From NCBI GenBank assembly GCA_022394755.1, contig JAGFCA010000102.1, forward strand, positions 1-36,105: DNA of 36,105 bases, in the 5' to 3' direction. The position numbers and the translations under genes were made by a program. Of the stretch, positions 7,755 through 16,048 are shown one piece after another. This DNA comes from Candidatus Poribacteria bacterium. GTDB lineage: Bacteria > Poribacteria > WGA-4E > WGA-3G. Every line of letters starts with the position of its first letter. Within the stretch, counting starts at the first letter, position 1. Below the pieces are notes generated by a model. The model searched no databases, was not told the DNA's origin, and worked only from the letters and a program-made list of their open reading frames with translations.

Positions 7755-8609
7755 TCAATCTATTTGCGGATCAAGTGCATCCCGCAATGCATCTCCAAGA
7801 AGATTGAAACCTAAAACAATGAGAAAAATAGCTATTCCAGGTGCAGTTACCGCTAACGGTGCTTTCCGTATGAACTTTGTGTTTTCATTGAGCATGGCAC
7901 CCCATTCTGGTACACCTACCTCAGCACCAAGACCGAGGAAACTGAGTCCCGCAGCATCTAAGATTGCAGCACCGATACCTAATGTTGCTTGCACAATCAA
8001 CGGAGCAATACAATTGGGGAGAACAGTTGTGAGTAGAATACGTGTGTCACTTGCACCTATTACCTTAGCAGCAGTAACATAATCCAATTCCCGAACTTTC
8101 AGAACCGATGCACGCAGAATCCTCGCATATTGTGGGATATAGACAATTGACACCGCTATTATAGCATTGGTTAAACTTTGACCTAAGATAGTTACAATTA
8201 CCATAGCGAGTAATATACTCGGCATGGCAAGCATCATATCCATCACACGCATTATTAGGTTATCCAGCCATCCACCATAATAGCCAGCAATAGCACCGAA
8301 CAGTGTCCCAAATCCGAGTGAAAAAGTCATAGCAATGAAGCCGACTTTTAAAGATATACGTGAACCGTAAACTATCCTACTAAAAATATCTCGTCCTATA
8401 CCGTCGGTGCCAAGGTAATGTTCTCCTGAAAAACCTTTAAGTCGCATAACAACATTCGTTTTCATAGGATCATGGGTAGCGATTAACGGTGCTAAAATCG
8501 CAACGATAATGAAAAAGAGTATTATCGACGCACCGATTGTAGCTGACGGATGCCGTATTAATTTCCTTACGATCCGTTGTTGTCCTGTAGGAGTAGTTGG
8601 TGTATTCAT
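7755..8609 (-). CDS. DppC/OppC-type ABC transporter permease
   Basis: This is a 284-aa inner-membrane permease of the dipeptide/oligopeptide/nickel family. It has an N-terminal OppC leader followed by TM1 (ATIGASIILFFIIVAILAPL), the family signature HYLGTDGIGRDIFSRIVYGS, and further TM helices. The EAA loop that docks on the ATPase is visible as DYVTAAKVIGASDTRI and LPN. The C-terminus LGDALRDALDP is diagnostic. The start overlaps the end of the dppB-like gene by 4 nt (ATGA). No binding protein or DppD/F ATPase is present in the window, so the substrate is unknown. Confidence 0.93.
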   Translation of the reverse strand: MNTPTTPTGQQRIVRKLIRHPSATIGASIILFFIIVAILAPLIATHDPMKTNVVMRLKGFSGEHYLGTDGIGRDIFSRIVYGSRISLKVGFIAMTFSLGFGTLFGAIAGYYGGWLDNLIMRVMDMMLAMPSILLAMVIVTILGQSLTNAIIAVSIVYIPQYARILRASVLKVRELDYVTAAKVIGASDTRILLTTVLPNCIAPLIVQATLGIGAAILDAAGLSFLGLGAEVGVPEWGAMLNENTKFIRKAPLAVTAPGIAIFLIVLGFNLLGDALRDALDPQID

Positions 8610-9643
8610 TGTGTTTCATCTCCTACCCGGATGCGTGGATCAAAATATGCATATAATAGGTCGACAATAAGATTGACGAACATAAAAAGTGCAGATACGA
8701 ATAATACACCACCTTGCACGGCTTTGACATCACGCGCTTCAACGGACTCACGCAACCATGACCCGAGACCTGGCCATGAGAAAATATGCTCAGTTAATAT
8801 TGCACCCCCCATGAGATAACCAAACTCAAGACCGATGATAGTTAATACAGGGACCATACTGTTTTTTAATGCGTGTTTGATTATCACTGCCCACTTTGAA
8901 AGTCCTTTCGCATAAGCGGTTGTGATATACGGTTGGTTCAAAACCTCTAACAGACTTGACCGTGTCATACGAGCAATTATTGCTAACGGAATTGTACCTA
9001 ATGTTACGGCTGGAAGTATCAGATGTTTTACTGCATCTTTAAAGGCAGCGAAGTTTCCTGCAAGTAAGGTATCAATTAGATAGAATCCCGTAGGTGTTTT
9101 GACGTCTGAAAAAATGGGGTCTAAACTTAGGAGTGGATCTAAACGTCCTCTTGCGGGGAGAATGTTAAGATAATAGGAAAACAGTAAAATCAACATCAAT
9201 CCTAACCAGAAAATAGGTATTGATATTCCAGCCAAGGATGTTGTCATTGATATATAGTCTAAGAACTTACCACGATAAACAGCTGCGATGATTCCCGCAG
9301 TGATGCCAAATAGTATAGAAAACAACATTGCAGCAAGGGTTAGTTCCGCTGTTGCTGGGAAATACTGTCTTATTTCATCAATAACATTCTGTTTTGACTT
9401 AAATGAACGTCCCAAATCAAGTCTGACGAGATCCCACAAGTATTTTGCATACTGTTGATACAGCGGTTTATCAAGACCCATGTCTTCTCGGAGTTGTGTT
9501 AGGATTTCTTCTGTTGCGCGTTCCCCCGCAATGGTGAGTGCAGCATCACCGGGAATCAAATGCACCATAAAGAAAACAAGGAGAGATACTCCAAGGAGCG
9601 ATAGACCGATGGAGAGAAAACGTTGGATTAGATAGGATAGCAA
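8606..9643 (-). CDS. DppB/OppB-type ABC transporter permease
   Basis: This 345-aa permease partners the DppC-like gene. The N-terminal TM segment (SIGLSLLGVSLLVFFMVHLI, then PGDAA) is typical of DppB, as are GLDKPLYQQYAKYL and the EAA-loop region YITTAYAKGLSKWAVIIKHA followed by LKNSMVPVLTIIG. The closing motif EHIFSWPGLGSWL is strongly conserved in the family. The length is normal. It is 53 nt downstream of the HTH/MBL gene and could be co-transcribed with it. The two permeases together would form the channel of a peptide or metal importer. Confidence 0.93.
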   Translation of the reverse strand: MLSYLIQRFLSIGLSLLGVSLLVFFMVHLIPGDAALTIAGERATEEILTQLREDMGLDKPLYQQYAKYLWDLVRLDLGRSFKSKQNVIDEIRQYFPATAELTLAAMLFSILFGITAGIIAAVYRGKFLDYISMTTSLAGISIPIFWLGLMLILLFSYYLNILPARGRLDPLLSLDPIFSDVKTPTGFYLIDTLLAGNFAAFKDAVKHLILPAVTLGTIPLAIIARMTRSSLLEVLNQPYITTAYAKGLSKWAVIIKHALKNSMVPVLTIIGLEFGYLMGGAILTEHIFSWPGLGSWLRESVEARDVKAVQGGVLFVSALFMFVNLIVDLLYAYFDPRIRVGDETQ

Positions 9644-9696
9644 TATATAAGCCTCACAACCTACTGTTAAATAAAATCTTCATTAGGAGGAGGGAT

Positions 9697-10524
9697 TTAG
9701 AAAAACGGATTGTGTGATTTTTCTTCACCAACAGTCGTTGGGGGACCATGACCCGGGAACAGACGTACGTCATCAGGCAGTGAAAGTATATTATCTCTTA
9801 CACTATTAATCTCATCTTCATAAGAGATTTTAGGACCACCGACTGAGCCAGCAAAAATGGCATCACCAACGAAAGCTGCTGTTTGGGTTACAAAACTACA
9901 ACCGCCGGGAGTATGTCCAGGTGTATCAGCGACAGTGACCATGAGTTGTCCTATACTAATTACATCTGAATGCGCCAGTTCTTTTAGATTGGTAGCGGTT
10001 TGAGGTTTTGGTTCGTTTTTATGGATATATGTTTGGCAATCCGTGGCACGTTGTAACTGAGGTAAACCGTTGGTGTGATCACCATGTGAGTGTGTTAACA
10101 GAATGGCAGTAGGGTTAACTTTATGTGTGTCTAAGACTTCCAATATCAAATCAGGATGTGCGGCTGTATCAATTATTGCAGCCTCATCGGTTGCTTTACA
10201 AATTAAGAGGTATGCATTAACTGGCCAACCACCGACAGGAGCACTAATGGTAACGACCTCAAGTTGTGCTTTTGTGGGTTGTTGCACTGGGAGGGGTTCC
10301 CACTGTTCCGTAGCAATTGCAAGCAATTTTCCGCCATCTAAATTGAGTACTTCAGCGAGTTTATATACTTGCGCCTCTGTTGGTTTTAAGGTATACTTCT
10401 CCATACGAGACAGATCCGACTCAGTGATTTCTGATGCCTTTGCTACTTCACCTTGAGACATATTCTGTCCACTTCGTGCTTTACCAATTATATCACCAAA
10501 TTCATCTTCAAGTGCATATGCCAT
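9697..10524 (-). CDS. XRE-type HTH fused to metallo-beta-lactamase-fold hydrolase
   Basis: This is a 275-aa two-domain protein. Residues 10-70 form an XRE/Cro-like helix-turn-helix (KARSGQNMSQGEVAKASEIT, then SDLSRME). Residues 85-265 form an MBL/glyoxalase-II-like hydrolase with metal ligands in THSHGDH (H145, H147, D149, H150), H204 in DTPGHTPGG, D221 in GDAIF and H259 in FPGHGP. The residues for a binuclear site are intact, so hydrolase activity is likely; the substrate is unknown. The fusion suggests either a regulator that senses a thioester or lactone, or an enzyme tethered to DNA (inference). It lies upstream of the permease genes on the same strand. Confidence 0.88.
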   Translation of the reverse strand: MAYALEDEFGDIIGKARSGQNMSQGEVAKASEITESDLSRMEKYTLKPTEAQVYKLAEVLNLDGGKLLAIATEQWEPLPVQQPTKAQLEVVTISAPVGGWPVNAYLLICKATDEAAIIDTAAHPDLILEVLDTHKVNPTAILLTHSHGDHTNGLPQLQRATDCQTYIHKNEPKPQTATNLKELAHSDVISIGQLMVTVADTPGHTPGGCSFVTQTAAFVGDAIFAGSVGGPKISYEDEINSVRDNILSLPDDVRLFPGHGPPTTVGEEKSHNPFF

Positions 10525-10883
10525 GATGTGTTCTCCTACAGTATGAATTTACAAGTATTATAGCAGAGATAAAGGTACAAGACAAACAATTTGGAATACA
10601 TGGGGTGTGTAAATAAATTGTTACCTTAGGTGTTTTTGTGTCTGAATCGCGGATTACACGGATTACGTTGAGAAGAGTTTTTGGAGAGGGTAAGGGGTTA
10701 GATCACAAACTAACAGTTTGTGGTACAAAGAGGTGTTTACTGTCTACACCCTAGATTTCTCGGATTCCGCCGGGGATGGGAACAGGGTCTTGAAGGATCG
10801 GGATCGGAATCCCTCCTACAGAAGAGATGTGACTTTTGGTATGGCTATATATTCCAAATTACAGACTTTATAGGGTAAAATAA
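10525..10883. other. divergent intergenic region with dispersed repeats
   Basis: This lies between the divergent HTH/MBL and Uma2 genes, so it should hold promoters for both; I cannot pick them confidently. It contains the near-tandem words GCGGATTACACGGATTACG (about 10650-10668), the palindrome at 10704-10722 and an inverted copy of the 440-475 repeat near 10795-10825. Confidence 0.55.
10704..10722. repeat. palindromic dispersed repeat
   Basis: CACAAACTAACAGTTTGTG is a 19-base near-perfect palindrome followed by GTAC. The same unit, with T for C at the centre, occurs at 17017-17035, again followed by GTAC. This is consistent with a REP-like family. Confidence 0.75.
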
Positions 10884-11453
10884 ATGAATACACAAGATAC
10901 TGCAGAATTAAATCAGGAAATCCTTACATCAGAGTACAACGGGATGACTTTAGATGAATTTCTTGAGAGCGATTTAGAAGGGTTTGAATACTTGGAAGGA
11001 GAATTAATACCGATGCCACCGACTTCAGGAGTACATGGGGATATTAGCTCTAACATTCAATGGTATTTGCAGTCGCATGTTCGAACAAATCAGTTAGGAC
11101 GCGTCTATACATCAGACACAGGATTTCAGATTGGTGACCGTATGCTAATACCAGATGTTGCGTATATTTCTGCTTCACGTCTACCTGAAGAACGGGAGAC
11201 CGCATTTTCTATTCCACCAGATATTGCTATTGAGGTCGTGTCTCGATCTGATTCTCAATCTAAAGTAGTTCAAAAAGCACTTGCATATCTGGAAGCAGGT
11301 ACACGACTTGTGTGGGTTATCGAACCTATTGCGAAAACGGTAACGGTATATCGTTCAGAAACTGATATTCAGTTGCTTACACGAAATGACACGTTGACGG
11401 GAGAAGATGTTGTTGAAGGATTTTCCTGTCCAGTGATACAACTATTTGAATAA
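10884..11453 (+). CDS. Uma2-family putative endonuclease (DUF820)
   Basis: This 189-aa protein has the Uma2/DUF820 PD-(D/E)XK-like layout: MTLDEFLESDLEGFEYLEGE, then a nucleotide-like TSDTGFQIGDR, D91 in LIPDVAYIS, E117 in PDIAIEVVS and K131 in VVQKALAYLEAGTRLVWVI. These proteins are abundant in cyanobacteria and similar genomes; most have no known substrate. The stop is 9 nt from the ATG of the isomerase-like gene, with GGAG between them, so the two are probably co-transcribed. Confidence 0.88.
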   Translation: MNTQDTAELNQEILTSEYNGMTLDEFLESDLEGFEYLEGELIPMPPTSGVHGDISSNIQWYLQSHVRTNQLGRVYTSDTGFQIGDRMLIPDVAYISASRLPEERETAFSIPPDIAIEVVSRSDSQSKVVQKALAYLEAGTRLVWVIEPIAKTVTVYRSETDIQLLTRNDTLTGEDVVEGFSCPVIQLFE

Positions 11454-11462
11454 GGAGATTTT

Positions 11463-12221
11463 ATGAAACTTGGCTTAGTTACATATAATATGGCAAAAGA
11501 TTGGGATGTTCCCACAATTATTAAAAATTGTACGGAAACAGGTTTTTCTGGGGTAGAGTTACGCACCACCCATGCACATGGTGTAGAAGTCGAACTCTCT
11601 GCGAGTGAACGGGAAGCAGTAAAAAAACAGTTTGCCGATTCACCTATCGAAATTGCAGGTTTAGGGTCTGCCTTTGATTATCATTCCACTGACCAAGATG
11701 CAGTCCGTAAGAATATAGATGGCACAAAAGAATATTCTCAGTTAGCGGCTGATGTGGGTGCTCCTGGAGTTAAAGTGCGTCCGAATGGTCTTCCAGATGG
11801 TGTGCCTGTTGAAAAGACATTGGAACAAATTGGATTGGCATTACGGGAATGTGGTGAATTCGCAGCAGATATCGGGGTAGAGATTCGTTTGGAAGTTCAC
11901 GGTGGCGGAACTTCTGAATTACCGCATATCAAAACTATCATTGATGTTGCTGATCATGAAAATGTGTATGTCTGTTGGAATTCTAACTTTGGTGAAGTAG
12001 AAGATGGATCAATTAAGAATAATTTCAATTACGTTACAGGGAAAATCGGCTTAGTACACATTACAGAACTACATCGTCGTGAATACCCTTGGCGTGAACT
12101 ATTTACATTATTAAAAGAATCTGGTTATTCAGGTTATACATTGGCAGAAATCGCAGGCAGCTCAGATCCTGTTCGTGTGATGAATTTCTATCGAGCACTA
12201 TGGGAAGAATATAACAGATAA
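11463..12221 (+). CDS. sugar phosphate isomerase/epimerase-like TIM-barrel protein
   Basis: This is a 252-aa member of the AP_endonuc_2 (xylose isomerase-like TIM barrel) superfamily. The first strand is MKLGLVTYNMAKDWD. GFSGVELRTTHAHGVEVELS marks the second repeat. Likely metal-site residues occur in RLEVHGGG (E and H) and in LVHITELHRREYPW, and the last strand reads YTLAEIAG. It probably isomerises or epimerises a sugar or inositol derivative; the substrate cannot be told from the sequence. GGAGATTTT supplies a good ribosome-binding site. Confidence 0.85.
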   Translation: MKLGLVTYNMAKDWDVPTIIKNCTETGFSGVELRTTHAHGVEVELSASEREAVKKQFADSPIEIAGLGSAFDYHSTDQDAVRKNIDGTKEYSQLAADVGAPGVKVRPNGLPDGVPVEKTLEQIGLALRECGEFAADIGVEIRLEVHGGGTSELPHIKTIIDVADHENVYVCWNSNFGEVEDGSIKNNFNYVTGKIGLVHITELHRREYPWRELFTLLKESGYSGYTLAEIAGSSDPVRVMNFYRALWEEYNR

Positions 12222-12294
12222 GTTTTGTTTCAGGTTAGAACTATTATTATGAATGTTCTACTACAGAACTCACAATTTGAAGAGGTGACCTACA

Positions 12295-13059
12295 ATGAAG
12301 AAGATAATCGTTTTATTATGTTTGGCAATTATGATGTCAACTTCCATCGTTAGTATTAACGCTAATATTGATCCTGATTCTATCGTAGGTATTTGGCTAC
12401 TGGATGAAGGTCAAGGTGGAAATATTAAAGACAGTTCGGGTAATGGAAATGATGGTAAAATTAATGGAGCAGAATGGACAGATGGTAAAATTGGAAAAGC
12501 ACTTGACTTTGATGGTTCTGCAAAAGTCGAAATACCTCCAAGTGAGTCAATTGACGATGTTTTTGATGGTTTTACTTACCTACTCTGGATAAAACCGACG
12601 GCTGCACCACCGAATGTAAATACCCGTGTAATGGAACGGGATTGGCATAATCCAACCATACAAATCGGTCCTACTGATTTCTATGCAAGTATTGCTGTAA
12701 ATGCTGACCAAGCTCAGACGAATGTACGTGGCGGTGCATGGGAAATGAACGAATGGAGTTTTGTTGCTATCACACATGATGGGAATACACTGATGCTTTA
12801 TGTAGATGGTGAATTTGTTGCTGATAAAGATGTTGGAAAACCGGATGATAAAGACAATAGTGATATTCGTTTGGCATCATGGAGAGATCCAGGTTGGACA
12901 TTTACTGGCGTTCTTGATGAGGTAGCCGTCTTTAACACACCTTTAGCGGATAAAGATCTTACTCATATAATGGATAACGGTCTTGAAGAAGCTTTATCTG
13001 TATCTTCTGAAGGAAAGTTGACAACTACCTGGGGTAATTTAAAAAAGATAAGACAGTAA
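12295..13059 (+). CDS. secreted LamG/concanavalin-like domain protein
   Basis: This is a 254-aa protein with a cleavable signal peptide (KKIIVLLCLAIMMSTSIVS, then INA). A LamG-3-type jelly-roll domain follows: GIWLLDEGQGGNIKDSSGNG, then GNDGKINGAEWTDGKIGKAL, then DFDG. Later come WSFVAITHDGNTLMLYVDGE and TGVLDEVAVFNTPL. Such domains bind carbohydrate or protein outside the cell. A short hydrophilic tail (TTTWGNLKKIRQ) ends it. No sorting signal is seen. A GAAGAGGTG motif lies before the ATG. Confidence 0.9.
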   Translation: MKKIIVLLCLAIMMSTSIVSINANIDPDSIVGIWLLDEGQGGNIKDSSGNGNDGKINGAEWTDGKIGKALDFDGSAKVEIPPSESIDDVFDGFTYLLWIKPTAAPPNVNTRVMERDWHNPTIQIGPTDFYASIAVNADQAQTNVRGGAWEMNEWSFVAITHDGNTLMLYVDGEFVADKDVGKPDDKDNSDIRLASWRDPGWTFTGVLDEVAVFNTPLADKDLTHIMDNGLEEALSVSSEGKLTTTWGNLKKIRQ

Positions 13060-13101
13060 ATTAATCTGTACTACTTTACAATATCAACCAGCCAATGGCA
13101 C

Positions 13102-13130
13102 CCTGGGAATCTCTAAATGGAATTCCCAGG
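13102..13130 (+). terminator. hairpin after the LamG gene
   Basis: CCTGGGAAT and ATTCCCAGG form perfect 9-bp arms around an 11-base loop, 42 bases past the LamG stop. There is no T-run after it, so it is either a weak terminator or mRNA-stabilising structure. Confidence 0.45.
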
Positions 13131-13266
13131 GATTGCCAGGGTATGACTTTATGCCATTCAGTGATTTCTTGATTCAAGGCGAAATGTCATTTTTTACTAA
13201 TTATCCAAAGTTTCATGTCCAATTAAAATGGAATAAATATTCTGATAAACGAACCAAGGTGTGCCT

Positions 13267-14574
13267 ATGAGCATTAAACAATTTAGAATGGAAGACGTTC
13301 GGTGTTTCGGAGAAAAACAAACTCTGGAAATACGACCATTGACATTTCTTGTAGGTGAGAACAGTACAGGTAAAACAACCGCGCTCGCTTGTTTTAAAGT
13401 ATTAGTAGACTTCTTTCAATCTCGATCTATAGACTTTAATCTTGACCCACACTCTATGGGTACCTTTAAAGATATTGTAAGAAATAGTAGAAAAAAAGAA
13501 AAAAGTTTTAAACTTGGTGTCACGTATCCTTATGAAAATGAAAATATAGAACTTACTGTTGAATTTATCGAAAGTGAAAAAGGAATTGAACCAATATTAG
13601 GTTCAATGACTATGGACCTTGTTGATGGAAGGATAGAGTTCATACCTAAAGAGAACGATGAACAAGAAATTCGTGTGAATGTTATCAATGAGGAAAACAA
13701 CGAATATCAAATTCATATTCCTTCAGATATTTTTAATTTTTTTCATTTTTTCCCTATATTTCGATCTTTACTGCGGGAGACGGAAGAAAAAACAAGTTTG
13801 ACAACTTATTTGACAGAAAAGTATAAAGTTAAAGATAGATATATTCAACCATTTAGAAATGTCGAAAACTTATCGATTTTTAGTACGGCACCCGTTCGAT
13901 CAAGTCCTAAACGCACTTATGATCCATCCAGAATTAGTATGGACCCAGAAGGCAGTGATATTCCTATGTACTTAATGAGGATTGAAGCAACAGAAAAAAA
14001 TGATTGGGATACACTTAAGGAAAAATTGATTGAATTTGGCAAAAGTTCTGGACTGTTTCAGAATATTAAAATTAAAAATTTCGGACGTTCTCTTGGCAGT
14101 CCATTTCAACTTCAGTTCAAAGTATCGGGACCTACATCTAATATCCTTGATGTTGGGTACGGGATCAGTCAAATATTGCCGCTTTTAGTACAGGTTATAA
14201 ACCCAAGTACAAAACAAAAATCTAAGAAGAGCAATAATTCTGATTATATATTACTGCAGCAACCTGAAGTACATCTACATCCAAGAGCACAAGCTGAATT
14301 TTCATCTTTATTAGCAAATTTAGCAAGTAAAGGTAATTGTTCATATATAGTAGAAACCCATAGTGATTATATGATTGATCGGGCACGGATTGAAATAAGA
14401 AAGCGGAATATAAAAGCTGATGATGTTTCCTTGATTTATTTTGAACCGAAAAGGACTACTGTAAGAGTACATAACATTACCTTTGACGCTATGGGAAATC
14501 TAAATAATGTTCCAAAGCACTATAGAGATTTCTTCTTGTTAGAAACTGATCGACTGATGGGGTTTAAGGATTAA
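13267..14574 (+). CDS. OLD/RecF-like AAA ATPase (putative defence effector partner)
   Basis: This is a 435-aa SMC/OLD-type ATPase. Walker A is GENSTGKT (30-37) after the RecF-like start FRMEDVRCFGEKQTLEIRPL. The C-terminal half has the ABC-like signature region LDVGYGISQILPLL, Walker B ILLQQPEVHLHPRAQ and the H-loop ETHSDYMIDR. Walker B reads QQPE rather than the usual EEPE or DEPE, a notable change. No TOPRIM or other nuclease is fused. The stop is three bases before the next ATG, so it is coupled to the PIN-like gene. I chose the ATG with AAGG upstream; a GTG two codons earlier is possible. An ATPase sensor in a two-gene defence module is inference. Confidence 0.85.
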   Translation: MSIKQFRMEDVRCFGEKQTLEIRPLTFLVGENSTGKTTALACFKVLVDFFQSRSIDFNLDPHSMGTFKDIVRNSRKKEKSFKLGVTYPYENENIELTVEFIESEKGIEPILGSMTMDLVDGRIEFIPKENDEQEIRVNVINEENNEYQIHIPSDIFNFFHFFPIFRSLLRETEEKTSLTTYLTEKYKVKDRYIQPFRNVENLSIFSTAPVRSSPKRTYDPSRISMDPEGSDIPMYLMRIEATEKNDWDTLKEKLIEFGKSSGLFQNIKIKNFGRSLGSPFQLQFKVSGPTSNILDVGYGISQILPLLVQVINPSTKQKSKKSNNSDYILLQQPEVHLHPRAQAEFSSLLANLASKGNCSYIVETHSDYMIDRARIEIRKRNIKADDVSLIYFEPKRTTVRVHNITFDAMGNLNNVPKHYRDFFLLETDRLMGFKD

Positions 14575-14577
14575 TAA

Positions 14578-15027
14578 ATGTGTGTAATTTTAGATACAAA
14601 TACCTTTGGTCGATTTAGAGATCCAGAAAATGAGGAGTTAGAACCAGTTCGAAATTGGCTTAATAGGCAGAATGGTAGAATCGTCTATTCCAATTCAGAA
14701 AAGTATAAGACTGAATGGAAAAGAGGTGGAATGGAAAATTGGGTTAAGGAACGAATAAGGTCTGGACAATATCGACTAATTTCTGATGGTGTAGAAGAGA
14801 AGGAAAAAGAACTAAAAGGGAAAATCCAATCTGATGATGAGCATATAATCGCTTTAGCACTGATAGCAAATATAAAGGTATTAGTTTCATATTCAGAATA
14901 TACCAATCGACAAAGTGGTGATTCAGCCCTGATTCGCGATTTTACTGACAAAGATTTAGTTGGAGGTAAAGTATACACAAGGAAAGAACATAAACATCTT
15001 CTGAAGAGTGGTCTTTGCCTTGATTAA
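14578..15027 (+). CDS. PIN-like nuclease paired with the AAA ATPase
   Basis: This is a 149-aa PIN-fold candidate. D6 lies in CVILDTNTFGRF, E46 in YKTEWKRGG, the central acidic cluster D86-D87-E88 in SDDEHIIALALI, and D115 and D121 near SALIRDF. The order matches PIN catalytic positions, although the usual final strand motif is replaced by VLVSYSEYTN. It follows the ATPase with three bases between stop and start, so the pair forms one operon. A likely role is an RNA- or DNA-cutting effector held in check by, or activated through, the ATPase (inference). Confidence 0.72.
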   Translation: MCVILDTNTFGRFRDPENEELEPVRNWLNRQNGRIVYSNSEKYKTEWKRGGMENWVKERIRSGQYRLISDGVEEKEKELKGKIQSDDEHIIALALIANIKVLVSYSEYTNRQSGDSALIRDFTDKDLVGGKVYTRKEHKHLLKSGLCLD

Positions 15028-15332
15028 AATACTCCAATTGATGATATTCACACTCAAAGACACACAGATGTCCGTAAGACGAGATGAAATCAGAAGCATG
15101 GTTTTTTTATACAGAGGTTATACTATTTTCAATTGATACACTAACATTATAATTTAAGCGTAACAGGACAATCATATAAAGATTTATGAGCCCCGTAGGG
15201 ACGAAATGTCTATAGAAACGTGTTTATCTATTATATTGAGTCTCGTAGGGACGAAATGTTTATAGCACAAAATACATAATCCGTGAAAACAACAAAAACA
15301 ATCAGTCAACTGGCAAAAGTCGTTAAGATAGT
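15028..15332. other. intergenic stretch with two copies of a dispersed repeat
   Basis: Apart from the repeat copies at 15188-15215 and 15238-15265, I see nothing gene-like. No clear terminator follows the PIN-like gene. Confidence 0.6.
15188..15265 (+). repeat. two direct copies of a 28-bp dispersed repeat
   Basis: GAGCCCCGTAGGGACGAAAT plus GTCTATAG lies at 15188-15215. GAGTCTCGTAGGGACGAAAT plus GTTTATAG lies at 15238-15265. They are 50 bases apart and differ at three positions. Related words (CCCTACGA, inverted) occur near 36075, inside the right-hand MITE-like copy. Confidence 0.75.
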
Positions 15333-15860
15333 ATGTATTACCCAACAAAGGCATTAGGGATTTACCCAGAAACACACCATCTTTCTTATGCCCTTGTGAC
15401 TTATAAAATTGTCAATTATGTGTGTGAAGAAACGTACACGTTAGATTCATATTCATGGCCCGAAGCTACAATTGCTGAGCGACTAAATCTTTTGGCAGAC
15501 GGATTGATTAAGTATAGGGTTGATGCACGGGAAATAGCAGTCATAGGCGTAACGTCTCCGTTCCATCCAGAACCTGATGCATTAAGATTAGAAGGCGTAG
15601 TTCTTAATGGTTTGTATGACAGCTCAGACTTTAAATATAAACAGCTTTTTCATCTCGATCCACACAAGTTACATACTCCGATAGGATACCAATACAAATA
15701 TGCGAAAAATCTACATAATCATATTCAGCAGTCTGTTCAGTTTCCTGAACATGAATGTAAAATAAGCATAAGCCAAGCAATAGCAGTGGCTGCTGCAGTA
15801 ACGGCATTCAAGATTTGCGATGATCCTCCAATCGGAAATTCTACTTACAACAACTGGTAA
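15333..15860 (+). CDS. uncharacterised protein, possibly RuvC/RNase H-like fold
   Basis: This is a 175-aa protein I do not recognise. The start, KALGIYPETHHLSYALV, and the later AERLNLLADGLIKYRVDARE plus IAVIGVTSPFH, resemble the strand order of RuvC-like RNase H folds (LGIDPGxxxxGYAVV ... AIE). The first catalytic Asp position is Tyr, and no clear acidic triad is seen, so any such fold would be inactive. The C-terminus ISQAIAVAAAVTAFKI is helical. No strong ribosome-binding site precedes the ATG. The fold idea is weak inference. Confidence 0.5.
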   Translation: MYYPTKALGIYPETHHLSYALVTYKIVNYVCEETYTLDSYSWPEATIAERLNLLADGLIKYRVDAREIAVIGVTSPFHPEPDALRLEGVVLNGLYDSSDFKYKQLFHLDPHKLHTPIGYQYKYAKNLHNHIQQSVQFPEHECKISISQAIAVAAAVTAFKICDDPPIGNSTYNNW

Positions 15861-15998
15861 TAAGTTTGGTGGCGGACGTGCTAACAACACAGCTGCCTGC
15901 TTTTGGTTTAATAGTCTTTGCACAGTACTCTCGTATTGACATAGAGAACCCACAATCTAAATTGAAAACATAAATACAAACAAATCGGAGTATCAAGA

Positions 15999-16031
15999 AT
16001 GAATGTCAAACAAAAGTTAGGATATGTCTGA
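15999..16031 (+). pseudogene. stub of the anchored-protein family N-terminus
   Basis: This short ORF, MNVKQKLGYV then TGA, matches the first residues of the gene at 17115 (MKFKQKLVYM). It ends 17 bases before the next gene of the same family. It looks like a leftover 5' end from duplication or deletion in this paralogue cluster. Confidence 0.45.
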
Positions 16032-16048
16032 TAAAAAGGAGAACCTAA

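Noticed and set aside
7755..9643. A complete peptide ABC transporter operon
   Set aside because: Only the two permeases are present; no binding protein or DppD/F ATPase was found nearby.
15188..15265. Two-copy repeat as a CRISPR array
   Set aside because: There are only two copies, the spacer is 22 bp, the sequence belongs to a dispersed family, and no cas genes are present.
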